A DNA stretch of 13,904 nucleotides from Bacteroidota bacterium (GTDB taxonomy: Bacteria; Bacteroidota; Bacteroidia; Chitinophagales; Chitinophagaceae). The notes beneath the pieces were generated by a model that saw nothing but the letters and a program-made list of their open reading frames with translations, made no database searches and was not told the origin of the DNA. Below, one piece after another: positions 1 through 7,421 of this stretch. The first letter of the stretch is position 1. Each line of letters opens with the position of its first letter. Made by a program: the position numbers and the translations under genes. The stretch covers positions 1 through 13,904 of the forward strand of contig JAEZIL010000266.1 of the NCBI GenBank assembly GCA_023436685.1. The letters run 5' to 3'.

Positions 1-836
1 GGTATGTCCAGCTCTTTACATGTTTGCTTTACTATAGCACTGATACGCGGATAATGCACATGCGATATTTTAGGAAACAAGTGGTGCTCTATCTGGAAAT
101 TCAGTCCACCAACCCACCAGGTAATGAATTTGTTACGCATGGCAAAATTAGCCGTTGTTTTAAGCTGGTGCAAAGCCCATTCATCTTCCATCTTATTAGC
201 AGGCTGCACTGCTTCCGGGAATGTCGTTTCCTCAACCACATGCGCCAGCTGAAATACCAGGCTAAGGATAATGCCTGTTACGGATGAATAAATTACAAAA
301 CCTATAAGCCAAGGCATGAAGCCAACAAAATAAATAGGGAAAACGACGAATAATATCAGATGCAGCGCTTTAAAACCCCAAAAAAAGACATGATCGACAG
401 ACTTGAGCTTTTTCAAAGGCATTTCGCCTACCTTATTGGTGAAGTACTTTTTATAATCGGTATAAAAAACCCATGCGCTATATAGCAATGCATACAAGCC
501 CCAAAAGTAGATGTGCTGGTATTTATGCAGCTTATAATGTTTTTGCGCCTTATTGATGCGAAGTAAAATACCGGCATCAATATCATCATCTACCCCTTCA
601 ATATTTGTATAGGCATGGTGCACTACGTTATGTTTGGTATTCCACATAAAGCTGCTGGCACCCATGGCATCCAACGTGAATGCCGCCACTTTATTAAACT
701 TAGATGAACGACTAAAGCTTCCATGCGCGCCATCGTGCATTACATTGAATCCTATGCCTGCTGTTATAATACTCAACAGCACACACTCTGCTATGGCAAA
801 TACTGTAGCGGGGGTAAAGAAAATTAAGGTGAACAT
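1..836 (-). CDS. Fatty acid desaturase (DesA/acyl-CoA desaturase type), main part; frameshifted, C-terminus beyond the window
   Basis: This is a membrane di-iron desaturase that would introduce a double bond into a fatty acyl chain of lipid or acyl-CoA. All three histidine boxes are visible. Numbered on the repaired protein from the ATG at 993, they are HDGAH at about 86-90, HNVVHH at about 121-126 and QIEHH at about 300-304. The last is the QxxHH form typical of front-end/DesA-like enzymes. Hydrophobic stretches lie before box 1 and between boxes 2 and 3 (about 203-250). No cytochrome b5 domain is seen. The frame is open to base 1, so the last few dozen residues are missing. An ATG at 836 opens this frame, but it has no ribosome-binding site and would omit a conserved-looking N-terminus. 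That N-terminus is encoded just upstream in another frame (to 993), so the gene appears broken by one extra base at about 810-829. Family assignment is secure; substrate is unknown. Confidence 0.88.
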   Translation of the reverse strand, partial: MFTLIFFTPATVFAIAECVLLSIITAGIGFNVMHDGAHGSFSRSSKFNKVAAFTLDAMGASSFMWNTKHNVVHHAYTNIEGVDDDIDAGILLRINKAQKHYKLHKYQHIYFWGLYALLYSAWVFYTDYKKYFTNKVGEMPLKKLKSVDHVFFWGFKALHLILFVVFPIYFVGFMPWLIGFVIYSSVTGIILSLVFQLAHVVEETTFPEAVQPANKMEDEWALHQLKTTANFAMRNKFITWWVGGLNFQIEHHLFPKISHVHYPRISAIVKQTCKELDI

Positions 837-993
837 ATAAAAACAGGTAAGCAGAAATAAGTATTGCCGCTTTTAGGTATAAACTAAAATTGCCTGTAGC
901 GCGTATTTTATTTTGTTCGAAATATTCATTGACACGCTGTTTCAACAAAGCATGTAAAGAAAGGACTGGAGCGCCGAATTTAGGTGCCGACAT
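712..993 (-). CDS. N-terminal fragment of the same desaturase, in the other frame
   Basis: This 93-residue frame starts with ATG at 993. Its first 55-60 residues read as the normal N-terminus of the DesA-like desaturase: a soluble amphipathic stretch with VNEYFEQNKIRATGN, then the first hydrophobic segment (about 41-60). After about base 825 the desaturase continues in the next frame, and the rest of this reading (to 712) is meaningless. Dropping one base fuses the two parts cleanly. Candidate sites are the GGGGG run at 810-814 or the AAATTAAG stretch at 821-828 (plus-strand bases). I cannot tell a real mutation from a sequencing error. It is best treated as the 5' end of the gene at 1-836, not as a separate protein. 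Confidence 0.7.
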   Translation of the reverse strand: MSAPKFGAPVLSLHALLKQRVNEYFEQNKIRATGNFSLYLKAAILISAYLFLYVHLNFLYPRYSICHSRVCAVEYYNSRHRIQCNARWRAWKL

Positions 994-1165
994 AAAACTA
1001 GAAAAATTAATAATTACAAAAAGGAACGTAAGGCAACAAAACAGTATGGCACGATCAGGAGGAATTAATTTTTAAAGATCAAGCCATTATGAGGTGTATC
1101 GTGTTAAAGGTAAGACTATTAGGACTATCAACAATATAATAAACCCTAATGTTATCATAATACAC

Positions 1166-1507
1166 TTAGTACTGTACGCGTACTATCTTCCATTGTTCAG
1201 GTTCTATACGGTCGGCTGAGATAAAATATATTTTCTCACGCTGATAGAATTCAAGCATTTCAGCAGCGAAGTAATCTTTGTGTAACACTTCTTCTTTGTT
1301 GTCGTATGGTTTATTATACACTACTACTTTACCTTCTGTTATACTTGTCGTGGTGTCCCATTTGTGTGTTGGCAATACTATTACTGTTATTGTATCGCCC
1401 CTCTTCATGCTATCACCGGGCTTTAGTACTTCAGTTATTTTTATGCTGAAGCGTTTTACATCCCGCATATCGTATATATACCCTGCTATGTAGTTGAGGC
1501 TCTTCAA
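1166..1507 (-). CDS. C-terminal part of a small exported protein of unknown function, probably frameshifted
   Basis: This is a 113-residue reading that opens with TTG at 1507; the nearest in-frame stop upstream lies only about 21 bases before it. I do not recognise a named family. The sequence looks like a real beta-rich domain, with alternating strands such as RFSIKITEVLKPGD and GDTITVIVLP, followed by a K/E-rich helix and a final strand at the C-terminus. No RBS is visible and no ATG lies near the start. It overlaps the preceding gene by 77 bases, which is much more than usual for coupled genes. The simplest reading is that it is the second half of the protein begun at 1856, separated by a one-base insertion near 1500. 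A genuinely separate TTG-started gene is the alternative. Confidence 0.55.
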   Translation of the reverse strand: MKSLNYIAGYIYDMRDVKRFSIKITEVLKPGDSMKRGDTITVIVLPTHKWDTTTSITEGKVVVYNKPYDNKEEVLHKDYFAAEMLEFYQREKIYFISADRIEPEQWKIVRVQY

Positions 1508-1856
1508 ATACCACCGGAGGAAGGTTCAGCTTACGTGCCCTGGCTGCTTCTTTGTCCACTTTTGCATGTAGTTCTTTCAACTCTTTTAGATGGTTTAGCG
1601 AATCTTCTTTGTGCGTTCGACGCACATAATCCCGAAATAAAGAATCAGTAACACGAGCACTAACAAAGTGCCCTGATACGGGAGTTTGATTATATTGCTT
1701 TGCCAGTTGTAAAGTATCGCACTGCAAGATTTTACCCGCAATAGCAAAAGATGAGGTATTGAGTTTCGATTGCCATAGCTGGCGTTCCCAGTCTATAGCA
1801 TGCGTTGTCATAGAGCTAAGCAAGAAACAATACAACATCAACAATGCTCTCATCAT
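1431..1856 (-). CDS. Small exported protein of unknown function (N-terminal part)
   Basis: This is a 141-residue reading starting with ATG ATG at 1856. Residues 1 to about 20 form a signal peptide: one Arg, then a hydrophobic LLMLYCFLLSSM core and a THA cleavage site. Residues about 36-47 look like a beta strand (FAIAGKILQCDT), and about 85-108 form a charged helix rich in K, E, L and A. From about residue 120 the sequence loses protein character (HSRVYIRYAGCKTLQHKNN). At the same point the overlapping frame (1166-1507) becomes protein-like, so the intact product was probably about 230 residues. The gene starts 43 bases after the stop of the M1 peptidase gene on the same strand, so the two are probably co-transcribed and the protein may act in the periplasm or at the envelope. 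No function can be assigned. Confidence 0.6.
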   Translation of the reverse strand: MMRALLMLYCFLLSSMTTHAIDWERQLWQSKLNTSSFAIAGKILQCDTLQLAKQYNQTPVSGHFVSARVTDSLFRDYVRRTHKEDSLNHLKELKELHAKVDKEAARARKLNLPPVVFEEPQLHSRVYIRYAGCKTLQHKNN

Positions 1857-1899
1857 CTCAAAGCTCTGATTAATTATTTATGCCATCGTCAGGCTATTG

Positions 1900-4800
1900 T
1901 TAAAAACTCCTGTTGATGCCAAACACATACCTAAACGCGGCATAGTCGGGATTGGCAAATGGTGGCCTGTTCACCACAAACGGCATATCGAAACGCAGCG
2001 TAAGCGGCTGTGCCTTATCAAATACGCCAAATTTCTTCACCGTTAGTGCAAAGCCTACACCTGCATCTATACGCAGGCTGCTCCATTCTGTTGTTGGCTG
2101 TATATTCCAATAAGTTGCCAGATTGCCTGTTTTACTCAATTGCATGATACCTGCATCGCCAAACAAGTACGCATCTAAATGCAACCAATTACGTGTAAAC
2201 CTTGGGGCAAACTTGATGAATTTATCAAAATCAACTTCCACATTGGCAGCTATACCACTACGCGATTTATAGCCTATCAATATTTGCCCATCATGCTCTT
2301 CTGCTATCAGGTAGCCGGCATAGCCACGCAGGTTAAGACCGCCACCTTGCTGAAAATGATTCATATCGGTTTGCGAATATGTACGCCAGTCGTTAGGCAC
2401 AAAACCTACACTGCGGGTGTATTTATTCTCCATCAGCTCTTCGGGGTTGGCTCCTGCTGCATACAATGCGCTTTCGTAAGGTATATTAGTACCCATACCG
2501 TAACGGCCAAACAAGCGTGTGCGTACCTCTAGCTTGCCCAGGTTATTATAGTTAATTGCTTCGCCCTGCAAGTAACTATAGTTGAAGCTACCTGCACCGT
2601 TACCTGTAAGTAAAGGCGCACGTACACCAAGCGTATAAGCACCTATGCCACGCAGGCATTTATAGTTATGCGTCCAGGCAAAGTTGATAGATGAATTTGC
2701 ATGTGCCTTAGTACTGCTCCACTCGTTAGGGTATAGCAAGTAGTCAAAATCTCGTGGTACGGGGCGCCACATGGTTTGTGCGTATAGTTCAATTCTATCT
2801 GCTGATTTGGGTAACCAGTTAAAGCCACCCCGATGGAACCAAAGGCCATCGAGCAGGCGGCTGTTCATTTGCAACTGCAGCTTGCTGTAGTTCTTGCTAA
2901 GCGGTGTCAGGTAATTGAAAGTATAGCTGATGGGCAAATACCTGTCGTACCAACCTTCGCCTTCAAAGCTTTTATAGTCGAACTGCTGGCCAACATGCGT
3001 ATTGAACCAAACAGTAGCATCTACCTTGCCTCTCGAGAAAAGATAATCGCCTTCAGCATGCAGGCCAAGCTTTACTCCGTCTACAGCATTCCACCAAATG
3101 TCGGGACGCAGGTACATACGATAGTGTTTTCTGTCATACTGAGCCGCTACACCATAGTCGGGTCGTATCTTTACACCTTGTATGCGTATAGGCAAACCAC
3201 GTGTTATATAATTGTCTCGCCAGTCACGGTCGGCAAGGCGGTAGGTAGTATCGAGTTGTACTTTTCGTATACCCGATGGTATTTGCACGTGTGCCGTATA
3301 GGTTTTATGCAGCTTGCTCCAGCCATACCATTTGGGCAATGTGGTAGCACGCGTATCTTTCTCGTACCAATTATTGGGTATATAGAAATTATGTTTGCTG
3401 CCATCTTTTGCCGTCACAGTAAAGTCAACCGGCATTTCCATTTGCCCATTCCGTTTAAACTTTATAGCAAAGCTATCTTGCCCACTTATACGTTTAATGC
3501 CGCAAATACTATAATCTATCGCCTTGGTGGTTTCTAACCATTGGTCGAAAAACCAGTTCAAATCTACATTTGCATACTGTATTATTGAATTACGGAAATC
3601 TTCGAAATAAGGATGCGCGAAACACCATTGCTTAAAATAGTGCTGCATAGCGTGCTTGAATAAACTATCGCCCAATACATACTCCAGGTCGTACAGCATC
3701 GCAGCCGTTTTGTAATACACGCTGCGGTATCCACCCTCGTGGTGCAGTGCATCCTGGAAGTCATTTGAATGTGTATTCAGCGCCGCATCTGTTTGATTAA
3801 GTGCATCTAGTGTGTACACATCCATCACACGCTTATCAATAGCCAGTGTAGGCTCATAAGCCCAACGGCGTACAAAGTTCTTTGGTTTCTTTTCAACCAT
3901 AGTATCTCCATCTATACGGCGCAGGCCATGCGCGGTAAGGTACTGGGTAAAACCTTCATCCATAGCAGCGCGGTAGGTTTCATTGCTGCCTACCATACCA
4001 TAAAACCAATTGTGTCCTATTTCATGTATCAACAAGCCACGGTAGCCGGGGTTGCTACCTGCATCTAAGGTCAGCATTGGGTATTCCATACCATCAGCAG
4101 CATCGGCAGCTACCATTTTTGGGTAGCGGTAGCGGCCAATATCGTTGCTGAATGTTTCTATGATCTTCGCTACCAGGTCAGCACTGTTTTGCCAGCCCGA
4201 TGCGTGTGGTTCCTGCACCAGCCCTACGCATTCCACACCATTCCATACGGTGGTATCTATACGGTAAGAGGGGTCAGCGGTAAAAGCAAAATCGTGTACA
4301 TTATCGGCTATATAGCGCCATACTCTACGCTGGCCTTTTACATATGGGGTTATAATGCTGGGCTTCTCATTCCATTTCTTGCTGGCAAAGTTCTTCACAT
4401 CCAGCTTAGCGCGCAATGTATCGGGCAATACTTCTGCACGGTTCTGCAATTCGCCCGTAGCTTCTACAACGTAGTTGCTGGGAAAATCAAGGCTTACTTC
4501 GTAACGGCCAAAATCACCATAAAATTCTTTGTTGAGATGCTGGTATGTGTCCCAGCCAAACTTACGATCGTATACTGCTATTTTAGGGAACCATTGTACA
4601 CCGTTGTAATGCTTAAAGCCCCATGCATCGTACATTTTCATACGGCGGCGTGTGCTACCTCCATTATCAAAGTATGTTTTTAAGCCCATGGTAAAGCGCA
4701 CCATTTTTCCCGGCAATAGCGGCCTCGACAAGTACACTTTCATCACTGTATTATCAAGCTCATAGTGCAAAGGCTTGCCGTCGGCTTGCAGGTCGGTTAT

Positions 4801-5157
4801 AACAATACCCATTCCTTGCTGTTCATACTTGCCTAACCTTGCCTTTACCTTGTTGGCTTTTTCAAGTGCACGCAAGTGCGAGCCCTTTACAAAAGCATTT
4901 TGAAAAAGGTGAAAATAAACATACTGTAACGTATCGGGTGAATGATTTTCGTATAGCAGCATCTCGTTTCCATCTACTACATGCGTTTCTTCATCTATGC
5001 GCGCACTAATGGTGTAATGCACGCTTTGCTGCCAGTAGCCGGGGTATGGCGGCTTGTCTTCAATACGCTGCACCTGCTCGCGACTATAGCCGGGCTGTGC
5101 AGTGGAAGATGCTATGGAACATAACAATATCAGCAGTGCGGATAAATATTTTTTCAT
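1900..5157 (-). CDS. M1 family zinc metallopeptidase fused to a C-terminal outer-membrane beta-barrel-like domain
   Basis: This is an exported aminopeptidase-type enzyme of 1085 residues. A signal peptide spans residues 1-20 (MKKY, LLILLC core, STA cleavage). An N-terminal beta domain follows (about 40-300). The catalytic domain carries GMEYP at 356-360, where family M1 has its G-x-M-E-N substrate-binding motif. It also has the zinc site HEIGH at 378-382, with the third ligand E401 exactly 18 residues after the second His, and tyrosines 481/482 where M1 has its transition-state Tyr. About 545-660 resembles the usual C-terminal beta extension. The last 420 residues consist of alternating aromatic/polar strands and loops and end in ...FGINRSF, with the terminal Phe typical of outer-membrane barrels. 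The enzyme is about 400 residues longer than a simple M1 protein of this type. It probably trims peptides at the cell surface or in the periplasm. Peptidase class is certain; barrel insertion is inferred. Confidence 0.93.
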   Translation of the reverse strand: MKKYLSALLILLCSIASSTAQPGYSREQVQRIEDKPPYPGYWQQSVHYTISARIDEETHVVDGNEMLLYENHSPDTLQYVYFHLFQNAFVKGSHLRALEKANKVKARLGKYEQQGMGIVITDLQADGKPLHYELDNTVMKVYLSRPLLPGKMVRFTMGLKTYFDNGGSTRRRMKMYDAWGFKHYNGVQWFPKIAVYDRKFGWDTYQHLNKEFYGDFGRYEVSLDFPSNYVVEATGELQNRAEVLPDTLRAKLDVKNFASKKWNEKPSIITPYVKGQRRVWRYIADNVHDFAFTADPSYRIDTTVWNGVECVGLVQEPHASGWQNSADLVAKIIETFSNDIGRYRYPKMVAADAADGMEYPMLTLDAGSNPGYRGLLIHEIGHNWFYGMVGSNETYRAAMDEGFTQYLTAHGLRRIDGDTMVEKKPKNFVRRWAYEPTLAIDKRVMDVYTLDALNQTDAALNTHSNDFQDALHHEGGYRSVYYKTAAMLYDLEYVLGDSLFKHAMQHYFKQWCFAHPYFEDFRNSIIQYANVDLNWFFDQWLETTKAIDYSICGIKRISGQDSFAIKFKRNGQMEMPVDFTVTAKDGSKHNFYIPNNWYEKDTRATTLPKWYGWSKLHKTYTAHVQIPSGIRKVQLDTTYRLADRDWRDNYITRGLPIRIQGVKIRPDYGVAAQYDRKHYRMYLRPDIWWNAVDGVKLGLHAEGDYLFSRGKVDATVWFNTHVGQQFDYKSFEGEGWYDRYLPISYTFNYLTPLSKNYSKLQLQMNSRLLDGLWFHRGGFNWLPKSADRIELYAQTMWRPVPRDFDYLLYPNEWSSTKAHANSSINFAWTHNYKCLRGIGAYTLGVRAPLLTGNGAGSFNYSYLQGEAINYNNLGKLEVRTRLFGRYGMGTNIPYESALYAAGANPEELMENKYTRSVGFVPNDWRTYSQTDMNHFQQGGGLNLRGYAGYLIAEEHDGQILIGYKSRSGIAANVEVDFDKFIKFAPRFTRNWLHLDAYLFGDAGIMQLSKTGNLATYWNIQPTTEWSSLRIDAGVGFALTVKKFGVFDKAQPLTLRFDMPFVVNRPPFANPDYAAFRYVFGINRSF

Positions 5158-5287
5158 TGCAGTAGAAGTGTGCTATAAGCTGTGAAAATACAGCAAAGAA
5201 GCGAGAAAGATGGGGTGGCTGCAGGTTAAATTTATGGTGATGGTTTGAGTACTTCTCTTTGGGTAATAACAAGTGTTTTGTTAAAAG

Positions 5288-5295
5288 CAAAATTA
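5288..5295 (-). promoter_or_regulatory. Possible -7 promoter element (TAATTTTG) for the M1 peptidase gene
   Basis: The minus strand reads TAATTTTG, a full match to the Bacteroidota -7 consensus TAnnTTTG. It lies about 130 bases upstream of the peptidase ATG, so it would imply a long leader. No -33 TTG is visible at the expected spacing. In such AT-rich DNA the match could be chance. Confidence 0.3.
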
Positions 5296-5391
5296 CGCTT
5301 TTATATTTAAAATATAAAATTAAAAATGATGATGCCGATGTATATCCCCTTGTCGTTTAGTTTCGTTTGCTTGTTTTTTGAGCACTTGTGC

Positions 5392-5417
5392 TTGTACTTA
5401 AAAGCATTTAAGTACAA
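5392..5417. repeat. Perfect inverted repeat 1 (11-bp arms, 4-nt loop)
   Basis: The left arm TTGTACTTAAA (5392-5402) and the right arm TTTAAGTACAA (5407-5417) are exact reverse complements around the loop AGCA. The last two bases of the right arm are also the first two bases of the next palindrome. It lies far from any gene end, so it is not an ordinary terminator. Confidence 0.85.
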
Positions 5418-5438
5418 CTTATGCTTCAAGCATAAGTT
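5416..5438. repeat. Perfect palindrome 2 (11-bp arms, 1-nt centre)
   Basis: AACTTATGCTT (5416-5426) and AAGCATAAGTT (5428-5438) are exact reverse complements around a single C. With no room for a loop, this looks more like a dimeric protein-binding site or a cruciform-type element than an RNA hairpin. It directly abuts inverted repeat 1. An outer pair, GTGCTTGT (5388-5395) and ACAAGCAC (5462-5469), encloses both. Confidence 0.85.
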
Positions 5439-5723
5439 CTTCATGTACCAACTTTCTGATGACAAGCACTTCCTATCATTATTGTTATGTTATAGTGTTA
5501 GTTGTGCTGCTTTGGACTCATTCAAAACTAAAATTATAAACATTTAATTATCAATTAATTATTATAAATTATTATCTGAGAGTTAAAATAATCAGAAATT
5601 AAAATGTGATTAAATCATATATAAATACAAGTACATTAACTACAAACACTGACAAATGTCATTAAATTTAATAGCAATAATTTACTAATTCCTGACAATC
5701 CTATTGTAAAATCTATTCTTTAT

Positions 5724-7370
5724 ATGAAAAAGACTTACCTCCTCTTAGTATTGCTATGTTTATCGGTGTTTGGGGCAAAGGCGGTTACTACCATAAGCAC
5801 CCCTGTTTACCCCGCAACAGGTGGCTATAGCTACTATTATTTTCAGTCAAGTCCAATAGCAGCCTGCGCTATAACTTTTATTGTAAACAACACTAATTCA
5901 TATCCTATTACAATTCAAAAAGTGGGCTATAGCAGTTACAATCCCGATGCTCATTCTTTATGGTATAGTTCATCCAGTCTATCAGGTGCTACCGGCAATA
6001 TAACAACATCCGGGGCATGGATACAAGCGGCTAGCTTAACCAGCACATCTTCATACTTCCCCACCATAAAGGATGATTTTTTTACCTGCTGTGTGACTAT
6101 TCCGGCAAATACGCAATATCGCTTTGCTGTGGTAAGTGCTACTAATGTACTATTTGGCAGTCAAGCATTATATAGTGCTACAGCATTAGGATCAGGTGGT
6201 GTATATCTTGATTGCAGCAGTAGTATGTATGGTGCTGCTACAAATTGCGCTAGTTCTGGTTATGGTTATTTTGGATCTATTACATTTACTACTTGTGAGG
6301 CTCCGGGTAGCCTTCTCCCAACAAATGTCACTAATTCTTCTGCTGATTTCAGTTGGACGGCGGTAACAGGCAGTACTGGGTATGAATATGCTTTAGATCA
6401 AAACCCGAAATATACAACCGGGGCTACAACAACTATTTCAGGTACCACGTATAGTGCATCAAACCTTAATGCCTCTACAACATACTACTTACATGTAAGA
6501 AATATTTGCAGCAGTACAGATAAGTCTTGCTGGATAGATATCCCTGTAACTACAAAGCCTCCCTGTTCTGTACCCTCAAACGTTACCATTAATTCCCTCA
6601 CTCCAAATTTAGTTGACTTTAGCTGGGACCCAGTAGTAACAGCTTTAAGTTATGATTATGTAGTGGATCAACAAAGTGGTACTCCTTCAGCAACCGGGGC
6701 TACAAATACACTAAATAGTAATGGAAATGCTGCACCATTAAATGAAGGTGAGCAGTACTTTATCCATATTCGCAGTGTTTGCGATGGACAGCAATCCGAC
6801 TGGTCACTTGATTCATTCCGGACACCAATACCTTGCCGTGCACCTCAGGTAAAAACAGACTATATCAATGCAACTGAAGCTGTTGCCTATTGGAACGAGG
6901 TACGAAGTGCTACTGCATATGAATTTGCCGTTACAAAAACGTCAACTCCACCAGCCTTGGGTACACTTATCGATAAACGTTCGCTGCTAATGCCTGCCCT
7001 GCTAGATGGTGTGCAATATTATGTGCACGTACGCAGCCACTGCGAAAGTGAAGGTGTTATTGGCATATCGCCATGGTCGTCTGTAGGTTTTAAAACGTTC
7101 CCTTTGGGCGTAAATACAATCAACGAAGAAGGTTTGGGCCTGGAAGTATATCCTAACCCGGCACAAAATGTACTAAATCTGAGACTTCTGGGCACTATAC
7201 AAAACAATGCAACCATCATCCTTACCGATATCTCGGGCCGTATGTTGAAACAAATGCAGCTTACCCAAAACGAAATGACGATGGACATTTCGGGTATAGC
7301 ACCGGGTGTGTACCAGCTGCGCTATAAAGATGATGTGAACAGCAAAACCATAAAGGTGGTTAAAGAATAA
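5724..7370 (+). CDS. Secreted protein with three fibronectin type III-like modules and a T9SS type A sorting domain
   Basis: This is a 548-residue exported protein, probably a surface or secreted adhesin-like factor; no catalytic motif is visible. The signal peptide is residues 1-20 (MKKTYLLLVLLCLSVFGAKA). Residues 21-190 form a Ser/Thr/Tyr-rich beta domain of unknown type, with strands such as AITFIVNNT and QYRFAVVS. Three FN3-like modules follow at about 191-278, 281-368 and 371-459. Each opens with C-x-x-P (C191, C281, C371, spaced exactly 90) and has an inner W plus a Y-[FY]-[IVL]-H-[IV]-R strand ending in a Cys. Residues about 470-548 are the type IX secretion C-terminal domain: VYPNP at 475-479, then GVYQLRY and a basic KTIKVVKE end. 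The host should therefore have a T9SS, which would cleave this tail at the outer membrane. The start codon follows an AT-rich leader with no Shine-Dalgarno. Ligand or substrate is unknown. Confidence 0.9.
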   Translation: MKKTYLLLVLLCLSVFGAKAVTTISTPVYPATGGYSYYYFQSSPIAACAITFIVNNTNSYPITIQKVGYSSYNPDAHSLWYSSSSLSGATGNITTSGAWIQAASLTSTSSYFPTIKDDFFTCCVTIPANTQYRFAVVSATNVLFGSQALYSATALGSGGVYLDCSSSMYGAATNCASSGYGYFGSITFTTCEAPGSLLPTNVTNSSADFSWTAVTGSTGYEYALDQNPKYTTGATTTISGTTYSASNLNASTTYYLHVRNICSSTDKSCWIDIPVTTKPPCSVPSNVTINSLTPNLVDFSWDPVVTALSYDYVVDQQSGTPSATGATNTLNSNGNAAPLNEGEQYFIHIRSVCDGQQSDWSLDSFRTPIPCRAPQVKTDYINATEAVAYWNEVRSATAYEFAVTKTSTPPALGTLIDKRSLLMPALLDGVQYYVHVRSHCESEGVIGISPWSSVGFKTFPLGVNTINEEGLGLEVYPNPAQNVLNLRLLGTIQNNATIILTDISGRMLKQMQLTQNEMTMDISGIAPGVYQLRYKDDVNSKTIKVVKE

Positions 7371-7392
7371 TTATCAAAACAACTTATAGAAC

Positions 7393-7415
7393 AAGGGCTA
7401 CCAATGGTAGCCCTT
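7393..7415. terminator. Bidirectional hairpin terminator between convergent genes
   Basis: A 10-bp perfect stem, AAGGGCTACC / GGTAGCCCTT, closes a 3-nt loop (AAT). It lies in the 51-bp gap between the stop codons of the T9SS protein (plus) and purD (minus). A U-rich stretch (CTATATTTATTT) follows on the plus side. The minus side is less T-rich (TTGTTCTATAAG), so termination is probably better for the plus-strand gene. Confidence 0.8.
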
Positions 7416-7421
7416 CTATAT

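Larger units (their letters stand above)
5158..5723. other. AT-rich divergent intergenic region, 566 bp, with palindrome cluster
   Basis: This region lies between the divergent starts of the M1 peptidase (minus) and the T9SS-secreted protein (plus), so it must hold both promoters. I see no convincing gene. A 73-codon reading at 5326-5547 is low-complexity and spans the palindromes. A minus-strand TAATTTTG (5288-5295) fits the Bacteroidota -7 consensus TAnnTTTG, but no clear -33 TTG partner lies upstream. The half next to the plus-strand gene (about 5525-5720) is extremely AT-rich, with small inverted repeats such as TGACA-AA-TGTCA at 5650-5661. I found no good promoter match there. Confidence 0.7.

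Noticed and set aside
994..1165. Promoter for the desaturase gene
   Set aside because: I looked for TAnnTTTG with a -33 TTG upstream of 993 and found only poor partial matches.
2833..3537. 234-codon plus-strand frame opposite the M1 peptidase gene
   Set aside because: Antisense shadow of a well-supported gene. The product has no signature, and the minus-strand frame carries the zinc site and signal peptide.
4189..4683. 164-codon plus-strand frame opposite the M1 peptidase gene
   Set aside because: Antisense shadow with no domain features, within the catalytic coding sequence.
5326..5547. 73-codon plus-strand reading frame in the intergenic region
   Set aside because: Low-complexity F/L/S-rich product, no recognisable motif, and it runs straight through the palindrome cluster. 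No evidence of coding.
5650..5661. TGACA-AA-TGTCA inverted repeat upstream of the T9SS gene
   Set aside because: Five-base arms in very AT-rich DNA are expected by chance. Noted in the region entry but not called as an operator.
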